Shown here: piece after piece, positions 17,490-26,096 of the stretch | Numbering within the stretch: the stretch's first letter is position 1 | How the letters are laid out: every line of letters begins with the position of its first letter | Assembly (NCBI RefSeq): GCF_024494465.1 | Contig: NZ_JAETXM010000007.1 | Span: 1-64,000, forward strand | Direction: 5' to 3' | DNA from: Bacillus sp. V3B | GTDB lineage: Bacteria > Bacillota > Bacilli > Bacillales > Cytobacillaceae | DNA: 64,000 nt | Notes under the pieces: generated by a model | What the model saw: the letters and a program-made list of their open reading frames with translations, nothing else | Told to the model about the DNA's origin: nothing | Databases searched by the model: none | Translations under genes and position numbers: made by a program

Positions 17490-18269
17490 GTGAACTATGA
17501 AAATCTAATTGTTGAAAAGGGAAATCAAATTGGTTTTATTAAAATAAATCGTCCTGAAGTAAGAAATGCCTTGAATAATGAAACCGTTACAGAAATCTTA
17601 TCGGCTTTTGAAGAGTTAGAGAATGATAAGGAAATAGGTGTAATTGTCTTTACCGGAGTGGGTGAAAAGGCATTTGCAGCAGGAGCAGATATAAACCAAC
17701 TGACAATGAGGGAAGCAATTGAAGCATTTAAGACGGGAAGTATGAGCGATGTGTATCGCCGCATTGAAAATAGTAAAAAAGCAACGATTGCAGCCATTAA
17801 TGGGTTTGCCCTTGGCGGTGGAAGTGAGCTTGCCATGAGCTGTGATATTCGGATGGCATCTGATAATGCAAAATTCGGATTGCCTGAATTGAACTTATCG
17901 GTTATTCCTGGTGCAGGCGGAACACAACGGTTAACCCGAATCATCGGCAAGGGCCGTGCGATGAATATGATTTTAACAGGGGAGTTTATATCCGCGAGTG
18001 AGGCGAAAGCGATCGGCTTAGTGACAGATGTGGTTCCATTAGAGGAATTGATGGATGCTGTTCTCGAAAAGGCTGAAAAAATCTTAGCAAAAGGACCTCT
18101 TTCCATTCAAATGGCGAAGCTTGTTGTGAATCGAGGCTTTGAAGTTGATATGGATACTGGATTACTGATTGAAACCTTAGCACAAGCCTTTTTGTATACA
18201 ACGGAAGATAAGGGAGAAGGAACGAAAGCTTTTCTTGAAAAAAGACAGCCATCGTTTTCAGGAAACTAA
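17490..18269 (+). CDS. badK: BadK-like enoyl-CoA hydratase
   Basis: A 259-aa crotonase. GTG 17490 follows AAAGGAGGAG. It shows the oxyanion-hole strands AFAAGADINQL and ALGGGSELAMSCD, with both hydratase glutamates (one in GGGSELA, one in GLPELNLSVIPGAGGTQRL), and the C-terminal FLEKRQPSFSG signature. It would add water to cyclohex-1-ene-carboxyl-CoA or to open-chain 2-enoyl-CoAs. It sits 14 bp after the dehydrogenase gene, so translation is probably coupled. Confidence 0.82.
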   Translation: MNYENLIVEKGNQIGFIKINRPEVRNALNNETVTEILSAFEELENDKEIGVIVFTGVGEKAFAAGADINQLTMREAIEAFKTGSMSDVYRRIENSKKATIAAINGFALGGGSELAMSCDIRMASDNAKFGLPELNLSVIPGAGGTQRLTRIIGKGRAMNMILTGEFISASEAKAIGLVTDVVPLEELMDAVLEKAEKILAKGPLSIQMAKLVVNRGFEVDMDTGLLIETLAQAFLYTTEDKGEGTKAFLEKRQPSFSGN

Positions 18270-18312
18270 ACGAAGAAACTGATTTCTTATGAAAGACATG
18301 TGAAAAGGAACT

Positions 18313-18511
18313 TTTTAACTTTATTCAGCAGAAGTCTCCCACTTCTATAAGTGGTGAGGTGAATGCAATCGTTATTCAATTCAGTGGGGGTTCAAACCCT
18401 GACTGAATAAAGTTAAAGCCTCCGGCAGATGCCTCAGATTTTCAAAGGAAATTTATCGAACAAGCTCGATAAAATCTGGGCGCAAATGCGCCAAGGCGCA
18501 TTTGATTAAGA
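18313..18511 (+). repeat. Structured interspersed repeat, copy A
   Basis: About 200 bp with strong RNA-like folding. AACTTTATTCAG (18317-18328) pairs with CTGAATAAAGTT (18403-18414), CAGATTTT pairs with AAAATCTG (18435-18478), and there is a terminal hairpin AAATGCGCC/GGCGCATTT. Copy B (19565-19761) keeps these helices with compensating changes. It resembles the structured ends of IS200/IS605-type elements or HEARO/omega-RNA-like repeats of Bacillus. I see no tnpB or iscB. It lies between badK and the next SDR. Confidence 0.6.
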
Positions 18512-18547
18512 AGGTCAGTTTCACTTCATTTCAGGAGGAGAAAATAG

Positions 18548-19303
18548 ATGGAACTTGATTTGAAAGGGAAAAATGTCTTCATTACCGGTGCGGCAAAGGG
18601 GATCGGTCAAGGAATTGCTTTCGCTGCTGCCGGTGAAGGGGCGAATATTGCTTTACACTATCTTAGTTCTGTAGAGGAAGCCGTTCATACAGCTAAGGAA
18701 ATCACTAGTGCTTATGGCGTGAACGTGCACCTTGTTAAAGGGGATATCGCAAAAGCGGAAGATGTCGTAAGGATGAAGGAGGAACTTGATCATAGTCTAG
18801 GTGGCATTGATTGTATTGTAAACAATGCTGGTTTCGCTCAGATGAAATCGTTCTTTCAATATGAACTAGATGAATGGAAGCATGAAGTCGATGTTTGCTT
18901 TTATGGAGTTCTGAATTTGGTTCATACGTTTATGCCTGAAATGATTGAAAAGAAACGAGGGCAATTTATTAATATCGTAGGTGATTCAGCACGAATAGGT
19001 GACAAAAATTTAATTATTTCTGCAGCTGCCAGGAATGGTGCTATTAGCTTCCTAAAATCATTAGCGCAGGATGTAGGGAAAAGCAATGTCCAGTGTAACA
19101 CGGTAGCACTTGGATTGATCAACCAAGGTTCATTGGACTTTAATGAAGCAACATTAGAAAAAATTGTGAAGCAATATCCTTTGAAGCGACTTGGAAAAGT
19201 GGATGATGTGACGGGGATGATTTTATTTTTGCTATCGAACCATGCTGACTGGATTACTGGACAAGTAATCTCGGTAAACGGCGGGCACAGTATGCTGGGG
19301 TAA
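18548..19303 (+). CDS. SDR-fold protein lacking all three catalytic residues
   Basis: A 251-aa Rossmann-fold SDR with a good coenzyme motif (TGAAKGIGQGI, residues 13-23), NNAGF and C-terminal GQVISVNGGHSM. Aligned to the BadH-like SDR without gaps through the active site, the catalytic Ser, Tyr and Lys are G145, S158 and R162 (NIVGDSARIG, ISAAARNGAISF). A normal SDR oxidation is therefore unlikely. It may bind NAD(H) or acyl-CoA, or use another chemistry. AGGAGGAG precedes ATG. It sits between two structured repeats. Confidence 0.8.
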   Translation: MELDLKGKNVFITGAAKGIGQGIAFAAAGEGANIALHYLSSVEEAVHTAKEITSAYGVNVHLVKGDIAKAEDVVRMKEELDHSLGGIDCIVNNAGFAQMKSFFQYELDEWKHEVDVCFYGVLNLVHTFMPEMIEKKRGQFINIVGDSARIGDKNLIISAAARNGAISFLKSLAQDVGKSNVQCNTVALGLINQGSLDFNEATLEKIVKQYPLKRLGKVDDVTGMILFLLSNHADWITGQVISVNGGHSMLG

Positions 19304-19471
19304 TAGAGTTTTTGCGAGGGTGCCCATTAATAGGTCAGGATGGATTCGCAAAAAGTCAATCATTTAGCCAACAGTTGATGAAAGAGACCGTTTTGTTGCA
19401 TACCCCACTTTGTACAATCATTTATCCAATTGATTTTGTTCACTTAATCTCCTTTGTAAAGACAAGCCTTG

Positions 19472-19532
19472 AATGAGTCAGTAATAGTGATCAATGTGAA
19501 GGCGTTGTTTGATTTGCTGACTCATTTTTAGT
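19472..19532 (+). terminator. Probable terminator
   Basis: AATGAGTCAG (19472-19481) pairs with CTGACTCATT (19517-19526) followed by TTTAG. It would separate the SDR-fold gene from the MaoC gene or limit read-through. Confidence 0.55.
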
Positions 19533-19564
19533 CAAAAAATGCGGCATATGGATCGTTAGATCAC

Positions 19565-19761
19565 TTTTAACTTCATTCAGCAGAAGTCTTCCACTTCTTT
19601 AAGTGGGGATGAATGCAAAAAGCTCTCTGATTCAGTGGGGGTTCAAACCCCGGCTGAATGAAGTTAAGCCTCCGGCGGATGCCTCGGATTTTTTTAAGGT
19701 CATTTATCGAGCGAGCTCGATAAAAATCCGGGCGCAAATTCGGCGGAGCAAATTTGATTAA
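19565..19761 (+). repeat. Structured interspersed repeat, copy B
   Basis: The same architecture as copy A. AACTTCATTCAG (19569-19580) pairs with CTGAATGAAGTT (19654-19665) and CGGATTTTT (19685-19693) with AAAAATCCG (19722-19730). Relative to copy A both helices change base pairs on both strands, which is direct evidence of selection on pairing. It ends just before the MaoC ribosome site. Confidence 0.62.
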
Positions 19762-19780
19762 TAGAAGGGGATGCTGATAA

Positions 19781-20212
19781 ATGGAAATAAAACTTATTAA
19801 CAAAGAACTCATGTACGAAGATATTCAAATAGGGGATACGGATTCATTTACTAAAACGATTACTGAGTATGATATTGTACAATTTGCCAGGCTGACTGGT
19901 GATGTTAATCCGGTACATCTTGATCCTGAGTATGCTAAGCAGACACCTTTTAAAGAAAGAATTGCCCATGGCATTTTATCAGGTAGTATTATTTCTACTG
20001 TACTTGGAACGAGGCTGCCTGGGCCGAACACGATCTACTTATCCCAAAACTTCAAGTTTCTTTTACCTGTAAAAATTGGAGATACCATACAGGCAAATGT
20101 CGAGGTAGTGGAAAAAAGGGATGATAAGAAAATCATTAAGTTAAAAACACAAGTAATAAATCAGAGTCAGGAACTAGTAGTAGATGGAGAAGCAGTCGTC
20201 ATGAAAAAATAG
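19781..20212 (+). CDS. MaoC-family (R)-enoyl-CoA hydratase-like protein
   Basis: A 143-aa hot-dog protein with an intact hydratase motif D41-V-N43-P-V-H46 and the following IAHGILSGS turn, typical of (R)-specific enoyl-CoA hydratases (PhaJ/MaoC). It could hydrate an enoyl-CoA with R stereochemistry, or process ring-derived intermediates that BadK does not accept. Start ATG 19781 lies 10 bp after AAGGGG. It is the last gene of the P2 region and stands directly behind structured repeat B. Confidence 0.82.
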   Translation: MEIKLINKELMYEDIQIGDTDSFTKTITEYDIVQFARLTGDVNPVHLDPEYAKQTPFKERIAHGILSGSIISTVLGTRLPGPNTIYLSQNFKFLLPVKIGDTIQANVEVVEKRDDKKIIKLKTQVINQSQELVVDGEAVVMKK

Positions 20213-20337
20213 GAAAGTAAGTGGAAATAGGGCAGGGAAACTCATCTTTCCGTTTGCCAAAGAAGAACCCAAAATAGGAAAGGATCTATTGCGTATCATG
20301 CTGCTCCCTCTACTAAAATATCGAAATATATTTAAAC

Positions 20338-20403
20338 CTTCGTTAAAAGGTAGATCGCTCCTTTCATTTCTATTTCTACCTTGTATCTAATAACGAAAGG
20401 AAC
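20338..20403 (+). terminator. Interrupted inverted repeat, possible terminator
   Basis: CCTTCGTTA and AGGTAG pair with CTACCT and TAACGAAAGG in nested fashion. The T-run is poor, so termination is a guess. It lies in a 470-bp gap that otherwise holds only UAS3 and P3. Confidence 0.4.
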
Positions 20404-20475
20404 CATTTAAATAAAGGTTCATTCTTTCAAGGTACAAGATCGGGAACGTAACCTCCACTCTTTTTGCAGTAATGA

Positions 20476-20508
20476 TTCGCAATATTGCGAAAATTATTAT
20501 CCTTGCGA
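20476..20508 (+). promoter_or_regulatory. Enhancer (UAS3) for sigma-54 activator
   Basis: A perfect 16-bp palindrome TTCGCAATATTGCGAA followed by a third half-site CTTGCGA. It ends 42 bp before the -24 element. This is the most symmetric of the five copies. Confidence 0.82.
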
Positions 20509-20549
20509 GATAATATGAACCTTGTTCTTTGTTTATAAAGGGATAATGG

Positions 20550-20566
20550 TTGGCACGAAACTTGCA
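20550..20566 (+). promoter_or_regulatory. Sigma-54 promoter P3
   Basis: TTGGCACGAAACTTGCA, an excellent -24/-12 match, with a leader of about 105 nt to etfB copy 2. Confidence 0.92.
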
Positions 20567-20682
20567 AAGTATTTAAGTGAGAGATGGAATATTCCTTTCA
20601 ATCTTTCAATTCTTGAAATACATGAATTTTTAACTCCTATCCAATGATGGATAATAAATAAAACGATAAAGGAGAGATACAA

Positions 20683-21453
20683 ATGAACATCTACGTGATT
20701 ATGAAACGTACCTTTGATACTGAAGAAAAGATTACGATTGAAAACGCCAACATCAAGAGTGATGGGGTTGAGTTTATTATTAATCCTTATGACGAGTACG
20801 CCATCGAGGAAGCGATTGCTTTAAAGGAGAAACACGGCGGTGAAGTGACAGTCGTAACCTTAGGAGAAGAAGAAGCGGAGAAGGAGCTTCGTACAGCACT
20901 CGCCATGGGAGCTGACAAAGCCGTATTGATTGATAGCGATGACTTGGAAGAAATCGATCAGTTTTCTACCGCTACTATTCTAGCAACCTACTTGAAAGAT
21001 AAAGAGGCAGATATCATCCTAGCAGGAAATGTAGCCGTTGATGGCGGTTCGGGTCAAGTAGGTCCGCGTGTAGCCGAGATACTTGGGATCCCTCAGGTCA
21101 CAGCGATTACAAATCTTACGATTGAAGATGGGAAAGCCATCCTCATTCATGATGTGGAAGGGGACGAAGAAACCATTGAAGTATCACTCCCTGTTCTTGT
21201 GAGCACTCAACAAGGTTTGAATGAACCACGCTATCCTTCTTTACCAGGGATTATGAAAGCAAAGAAGAAACCGTTAATCACACTTGAGTTAGATGATTTA
21301 GATTTAGAAGAAGATGATGTAGAAGCTCAAACGGAAAAGATTGATGTCTTCCTGCCGCCAAAGAAAGAACAAGGAAAAGTGTTAGCGGGCGAATTAAATA
21401 ATCAAGTCCAAGAGCTAGTGTCATTATTAAAATCTGAAGCAAAAGTTATTTAA
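20683..21453 (+). CDS. etfB: Electron transfer flavoprotein subunit beta (copy 2)
   Basis: 256 aa, the same length as copy 1 and nearly identical over residues 35-200. Differences cluster in the first 35 residues and the C-terminal third. The EtfB nucleotide-binding segment DGGSGQVGPRVAEILGIPQV is intact. AAAGGAGAGATACAA precedes the ATG. It heads the P3 operon with etfA and the membrane Fe-S oxidoreductase, so this pair is physically linked to the quinone-reducing step. Confidence 0.95.
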   Translation: MNIYVIMKRTFDTEEKITIENANIKSDGVEFIINPYDEYAIEEAIALKEKHGGEVTVVTLGEEEAEKELRTALAMGADKAVLIDSDDLEEIDQFSTATILATYLKDKEADIILAGNVAVDGGSGQVGPRVAEILGIPQVTAITNLTIEDGKAILIHDVEGDEETIEVSLPVLVSTQQGLNEPRYPSLPGIMKAKKKPLITLELDDLDLEEDDVEAQTEKIDVFLPPKKEQGKVLAGELNNQVQELVSLLKSEAKVI

Positions 21454-21468
21454 GGGAGGAGATCTATT

Positions 21469-22452
21469 ATGGGAAGAAAAGTATTAGTGTTAGGTGATAT
21501 TCGTGACGGAGCTTTAAGAAACGTTTCATTTGAAGCCATTGCAGCAGCAAAACGTATTGCTGCTGACGGAGAGGTAGTGGCAGCCTTATTTGGAGAATCA
21601 ATCGGTGATGAAATCTCAGGATTGATTCACTATGGTGCAGACCGTGTGGTAAAGGTAGAACATCCGGATTTAAAAGTATATACGACTGACGCATACCAAC
21701 AAGCCCTACTCCAAGTACTAGATACTGAAAAGCCAGATGGGTTGATTATGGGACATACTGCACAAGGGAAAGATTTATCCCCAAGGATTGCCACAAAATT
21801 AAATGCTGGACTTGTTTCGGATGTGGTCAATATCGAAATGGACGGGGAAGAGGCTGTTTTCACGACTCCAATTTATTCCGGGAAAGCATTTGAAAAGATC
21901 AAAATCAAGGATGGCATGGTCGTCGCAACGGTCCGCCCTAATAACATTACTCCACTTGAAAAAGATGAATCTCGTTCTGGTGATGTAAGCCATGTCACAG
22001 TGGATATTAAAGATCTTCGAACAACGATTAAAGATATTGTAAAAAAAGCAACAGGTGGAATCGATCTGTCTGAAGCAAAAATTATTGTTTCCGGCGGCCG
22101 TGGGATGAAGGATGCGGAGAACTTTCAACTTTTGGAGGAACTCAGCACTACATTAGGTGCTACAGTGGGAGCTTCACGCGGTGCTTGTGATGCAGGCTAT
22201 TGCGATTATTCTTTACAAATTGGACAAACCGGTAAAGTTGTCACTCCAGATCTATATATTGCCGTTGGGATTTCAGGAGCCATTCAACATTTAGCAGGAA
22301 TGTCGAATTCAAAAATCATTGTGGCGATTAATAAAGATCCGGAGGCACCTATTTTCGATGTAGCAGATTATGGAATTGTTGGAGATTTATTCGATGTAGT
22401 ACCAATGTTAACGGCGGAATTCAAAAAAGCCGCGATTGCTGCGGGAGTCTAA
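21469..22452 (+). CDS. etfA: Electron transfer flavoprotein subunit alpha (copy 2)
   Basis: A 327-aa FAD subunit with the same domain order as copy 1, including IIVSGGRGMKDAENF, GASRGACDAGYCDYSLQIGQ and [31 protein letters not shown] precedes ATG 21469, 15 bp after etfB. A hairpin just after the stop may lower expression of the downstream oxidoreductase gene relative to the Etf subunits. Confidence 0.95.
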   Translation: MGRKVLVLGDIRDGALRNVSFEAIAAAKRIAADGEVVAALFGESIGDEISGLIHYGADRVVKVEHPDLKVYTTDAYQQALLQVLDTEKPDGLIMGHTAQGKDLSPRIATKLNAGLVSDVVNIEMDGEEAVFTTPIYSGKAFEKIKIKDGMVVATVRPNNITPLEKDESRSGDVSHVTVDIKDLRTTIKDIVKKATGGIDLSEAKIIVSGGRGMKDAENFQLLEELSTTLGATVGASRGACDAGYCDYSLQIGQTGKVVTPDLYIAVGISGAIQHLAGMSNSKIIVAINKDPEAPIFDVADYGIVGDLFDVVPMLTAEFKKAAIAAGV

Positions 22453-22457
22453 TGTTG

Positions 22458-22483
22458 AATGGGAGGATTTATTCCTCCCATTT
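22458..22483 (+). terminator. Hairpin between etfA and the oxidoreductase gene
   Basis: AATGGGAGGA/TTCCTCCCATT stem with a short loop and TTATTTC after it. It probably acts as a partial terminator or stability element inside the operon. Confidence 0.6.
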
Positions 22484-22518
22484 ATTTCAAAAGTTTATCA
22501 TTGGGAGGGATGAAAAAG

Positions 22519-24597
22519 ATGTTATCATTACTGAATTTACTTGCTTTTCTAGCCGTGACTGGATATGCAGCCTATTTGTTTATCAATCTTGTATACACGA
22601 GGTATTTGTTTATAAAGCTTGGCAAAGAAGCAGATTTCCAACCTAATCTGAAAGAACGAATCCATACGGTCTTAATCAACGGCTTTGGTCAAAAAAAATT
22701 ATTCAAAGACAAGAAAAGCGGTCTGATGCATTTAGTATTATTTTATACCTTTTTTATCATTCAAATAGGACTCATTGAACTCATCATAAAAGGATTTATT
22801 AAAGGCTATGAGTTTCCTTTTGGTGAGGCACATAAATATTTCAGTCTTATCCAGGAGTGGGCTACGTTCCTTATGCTGTTGGCTGTCATATATGGATTTT
22901 ACCGTCGTTATGGTGAAGAATTAAAGCGGTTGCAATGGAAACGTGATGGTAAAGCTGCCTTCGTTTATATCGCCTTAGGTACTTTAACCTTATCAATCCT
23001 GCTTTCTTTAGGATTTGAAGCCATTATGTTAGGTCATGAACCAAATCTCGTTTACGCTCCATTCTCTGGAAGCATTGCGCTACTGCTTTCCGGCATTGGA
23101 ACAGTGGCAGGAACGATCTTGTTTTATGTATTTTGGTGGGTTCATATGCTGACTGTATTTACTTTTATGGTATTCGTACCACAGTCAAAGCAATTTCACG
23201 AATTATTTGCCATGTTGAATATTTTTTTTAAGAAAAGCGGTCCTGTTGGGAAATTAAGAAAGATCGATTTTGAGGATGAGTCAGCTGAAGTATTTGGTGT
23301 TGGGAAAATTGAAGATTTTACTCGTCATCAATTGATGGATCTATACGCCTGTGCAGAATGTGGACGATGCACGAATATGTGTCCAGCTTCAGGAACAGGA
23401 AAAACTTTATCTCCGATGGATCTTATTGTGAAGATGAGAGATCATTTGACAGAAAAAGGGGCAGCCATTACTTCTAGACAGCCATGGGTGCCTACCTTTG
23501 CTTTTAAAAACACAAAAGGAAATCAATTGGCTCTAGCGGGTGCCGGAGCTCAAGAATCTGCTGCAGCATTGGAAAGTGTTAGCTTAATTGGAGATGTCAT
23601 CACAGAAGAAGAAATTTGGGCATGTACAACATGTCGGAACTGTGAAGACCAATGTCCGGTAATGAATGAGCATGTTGATAAAATTATTGATTTACGCCGT
23701 TACTTAGTCTTGACAGAAGGAAAAATGAATCCTGATGCACAGCGTGCCATCACAAATATCGAGCGCCAGGGAAATCCATGGGGGCTTAATCGAAAAGAGC
23801 GTGAAAATTGGCGTGAGGGTCGAGAGGATATTTCTGTTCCAACTGTAAAAGAAAAGAAAAAGGCTGGAGAAGAATTTGAATATTTATTCTTTGTTGGTTC
23901 AATGGGTTCTTATGATAACCGCAGCCAAAAGATTGCTCAGTCTTTTGCCCGAGTGATGAATTTAGCAGGCATTTCCTTTGCGATTCTAGGTAATAATGAG
24001 AAAAATTCAGGAGATACACCGCGCAGAATCGGAAATGAGTTCTTATTCCAGGACTTAGCAAATACCAATATTGCAAACTTCCAAAAGTATGATGTAAACA
24101 AAATTATAACGATTGATCCACATGCCTATAATTCCTTTAAAAATGAATATCCAGAATTTGGACTAGAAGCGCAAATTTATCACCATACAGAATTGTTGGC
24201 TTTATGGATCAGAGAAGGAAGAATCAAATTTACAAAAGAACTAAATGAAGTGATTACTTATCATGATTCTTGTTATTTAGGCCGCTACAATACGGTTTAT
24301 GATCCACCGCGTGAAATTTTAAAAGCCATTCCAGGTGTAAAAGTACTTGAAGCTGACCGTAATCGAGAAAATGCCATGTGCTGCGGAGCAGGCGGCGGAA
24401 TGATGTGGACAGAGGAAACTGCAGGAACAAGAATCAATATTGCGAGAACCGAGCAGCTTCTTGATACAAAACCAACCATGATTGGAAGCGGATGTCCATA
24501 TTGTTTAACGATGATTAGCGATGGCGTAAAGGAAAAAGAAGTGGAAGACAAAGTAGCTAGCTTTGATATCGTAGAAATTGTGGAAAAAGCATTGTAA
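22519..24597 (+). CDS. fadF: FadF/EMO-type ETF:menaquinone oxidoreductase (membrane Fe-S protein)
   Basis: Start ATG 22519 (MLSLLNLLAFLAV) is 9 bp after GGGAGGG; upstream ATGs sit on or before that site. The 692-aa product has N-terminal membrane helices of the NarI/heme b type (to about residue 230). Two 4Fe-4S motifs follow, CAECGRCTNMCP (about 278) and CTTCRNCEDQCP (about 369). C-terminal CCG-type cysteine clusters occur in YHDSCYLGRYN, AMCCGAGGGMMW and GSGCPYCLTM. This is the architecture of Bacillus FadF and of Etf:menaquinone oxidoreductases, which pass acyl-CoA electrons to menaquinone. Confidence 0.88.
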   Translation: MLSLLNLLAFLAVTGYAAYLFINLVYTRYLFIKLGKEADFQPNLKERIHTVLINGFGQKKLFKDKKSGLMHLVLFYTFFIIQIGLIELIIKGFIKGYEFPFGEAHKYFSLIQEWATFLMLLAVIYGFYRRYGEELKRLQWKRDGKAAFVYIALGTLTLSILLSLGFEAIMLGHEPNLVYAPFSGSIALLLSGIGTVAGTILFYVFWWVHMLTVFTFMVFVPQSKQFHELFAMLNIFFKKSGPVGKLRKIDFEDESAEVFGVGKIEDFTRHQLMDLYACAECGRCTNMCPASGTGKTLSPMDLIVKMRDHLTEKGAAITSRQPWVPTFAFKNTKGNQLALAGAGAQESAAALESVSLIGDVITEEEIWACTTCRNCEDQCPVMNEHVDKIIDLRRYLVLTEGKMNPDAQRAITNIERQGNPWGLNRKERENWREGREDISVPTVKEKKKAGEEFEYLFFVGSMGSYDNRSQKIAQSFARVMNLAGISFAILGNNEKNSGDTPRRIGNEFLFQDLANTNIANFQKYDVNKIITIDPHAYNSFKNEYPEFGLEAQIYHHTELLALWIREGRIKFTKELNEVITYHDSCYLGRYNTVYDPPREILKAIPGVKVLEADRNRENAMCCGAGGGMMWTEETAGTRINIARTEQLLDTKPTMIGSGCPYCLTMISDGVKEKEVEDKVASFDIVEIVEKAL

Positions 24598-24600
24598 CGA

Positions 24601-24650
24601 AAAAAATAGACCATGCCAGGGAGTCTCCTTGGTATGATCTATTTTTTATC
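24601..24650 (+). terminator. Terminator of the P3 operon
   Basis: AAAAAATAGACCATGCCAGG pairs with CTTGGTATGATCTATTTTTT (a few G-U pairs and mismatches), immediately after the oxidoreductase stop codon. Confidence 0.8.
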
Positions 24651-24689
24651 AAGATTTACGCTATTAAACTTTCATTTTCCGATAAAAGA

Positions 24690-24723
24690 TTCTTAATATT
24701 GCGAAAAATTATCAGTTTTGCGA
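24690..24723 (+). promoter_or_regulatory. Enhancer (UAS4) for sigma-54 activator
   Basis: TTCTTAATATTGCGAA then ATTATC and TTTTGCGA, in the same 34-bp register as UAS1 and UAS2, ending 41 bp before P4. Confidence 0.78.
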
Positions 24724-24763
24724 GGATTTTATAATTATTTTGTTGATTTATCAAGGATCATTG

Positions 24764-24780
24764 TTGGCATGGAACTTGCA
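24764..24780 (+). promoter_or_regulatory. Sigma-54 promoter P4
   Basis: TTGGCATGGAACTTGCA, 30 bp before aliB copy 2. The geometry is identical to P2. Confidence 0.9.
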
Positions 24781-24809
24781 ATATAAATAAGCAAGAGGGG
24801 GAATTATAC

Positions 24810-25988
24810 ATGTTAAATTTTTCATTCACAGAGGAACAAGAATATTTTCGAAAGATGTTAAAGGAATTCGCTAAGGAGGAACTTTTGCCAAACTATACAA
24901 AATGGGACAGAGAAGGAATCATGCCAAGACATTTATGGAAGAAGCTAGGTGAACTAGGTGTTAATGGCCTTCGAATTCCAGTTGAATATGGCGGCAGCGG
25001 TGCTGATTGTGTGACGACTGGGATTGCCGCTGAAGAAATTGGAAGGGGAGACTTTAATCTGACCTATGCCGTTATGTTGAATGCGTTAATCGGTGAAATT
25101 ATTAATAAACATGCCCGTGAGGAATTGAAGCAGGACTGGCTTCCGAAAATTTCTAGTGGAGATAGAATCGTCGGGATTGCCATTACCGAGCCAACGGCCG
25201 GAACAGACGCTGGTGGAATTCGAACCACTGCTGTACGTAAAGGAAATGGGTATGTCCTGAACGGAGAAAAGTCTGGTATTAGCGTCGCTACCGTGGCAGA
25301 TGCTTTTCTAGTATTTGCTAAAACGGATCTGGAACTTGGAAACCGCGGAATCAGTGCCTTTATCGTTCCGTCGGATCTTCCGGGAGTGGAATGTAAAGGC
25401 TACGAGGATTTGGGCAATATTCCGATTGGCCGCGGTTCCGTTTATTTATCAGACGTCGAGGTTCCTGAGGAGTATTTGATTGGCCTTGAAAACCAAGGTT
25501 TTACCCAAGTCATGAATGGGTTTGATCTTAGTCGTCTGTTAATTGGTTTGCAATGTGTAGGGGCCGCTTCGCAAAGTGTAGACGAGACGATTGAACACGT
25601 CAAAATGCGAAGCTCCTTTGGAAAGCCACTGGCTACTTATCAAGGAGTTTCCTTTCCGATTGTCACTCACTATACTCATTTAGAGTTTGTGAAATGGCAG
25701 GCCTATCGAGGACTATGGCTTCGTGATCAAGGATTGCCACACTCCAAGGAATCTGCTTCTGTGAAATGGCTAGGTCCGAAATATGGCCAGGAAGCGATTC
25801 ATGAATGTCTGCTATTTAACGGGCACTACGCCTATACAAAGGAAATGCCTCACGAACAACGTTTACGTGATGTCATTGGTCTGGAAATCGGAGATGGGAC
25901 GGCACAAGCAAATATGATGGTCATCGCAAAGGACATCATCGGAAAAGAATATAAATCTACTAATCATTTAGTGGCTGCCAAAAACTGA
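24810..25988 (+). CDS. aliB: Probable cyclohexanecarboxyl-CoA dehydrogenase (copy 2)
   Basis: 392 aa, the same length as copy 1 at 11570, differing at only about 15-20 residues. It is started by ATG with GAGGGGGAATTATAC upstream. It keeps the Asp base in IGDGTAQ (about residue 362) and the AITEPTAGTDAGG FAD motif. It heads a different operon (thiolase, hydroxyacyl-CoA dehydrogenase, second dehydrogenase, SDR, LhgO). A recent duplication, or gene conversion between copies, is likely. Confidence 0.75.
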   Translation: MLNFSFTEEQEYFRKMLKEFAKEELLPNYTKWDREGIMPRHLWKKLGELGVNGLRIPVEYGGSGADCVTTGIAAEEIGRGDFNLTYAVMLNALIGEIINKHAREELKQDWLPKISSGDRIVGIAITEPTAGTDAGGIRTTAVRKGNGYVLNGEKSGISVATVADAFLVFAKTDLELGNRGISAFIVPSDLPGVECKGYEDLGNIPIGRGSVYLSDVEVPEEYLIGLENQGFTQVMNGFDLSRLLIGLQCVGAASQSVDETIEHVKMRSSFGKPLATYQGVSFPIVTHYTHLEFVKWQAYRGLWLRDQGLPHSKESASVKWLGPKYGQEAIHECLLFNGHYAYTKEMPHEQRLRDVIGLEIGDGTAQANMMVIAKDIIGKEYKSTNHLVAAKN

Positions 25989-26096
25989 AACTAAATAGGG
26001 AAGATGTTAAACACATCAGTGAATAGTAAATCTGTAATGGTTAAAAGTTAAAAAATAAGCATTAATCATACATTAATAGATTTATAGGAGGAGCAT

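Noticed and set aside
22459-22518. ATG 22459 as start of the Fe-S oxidoreductase
   Set aside because: It lies within the hairpin after etfA and before the GGGAGGG site that serves ATG 22519.
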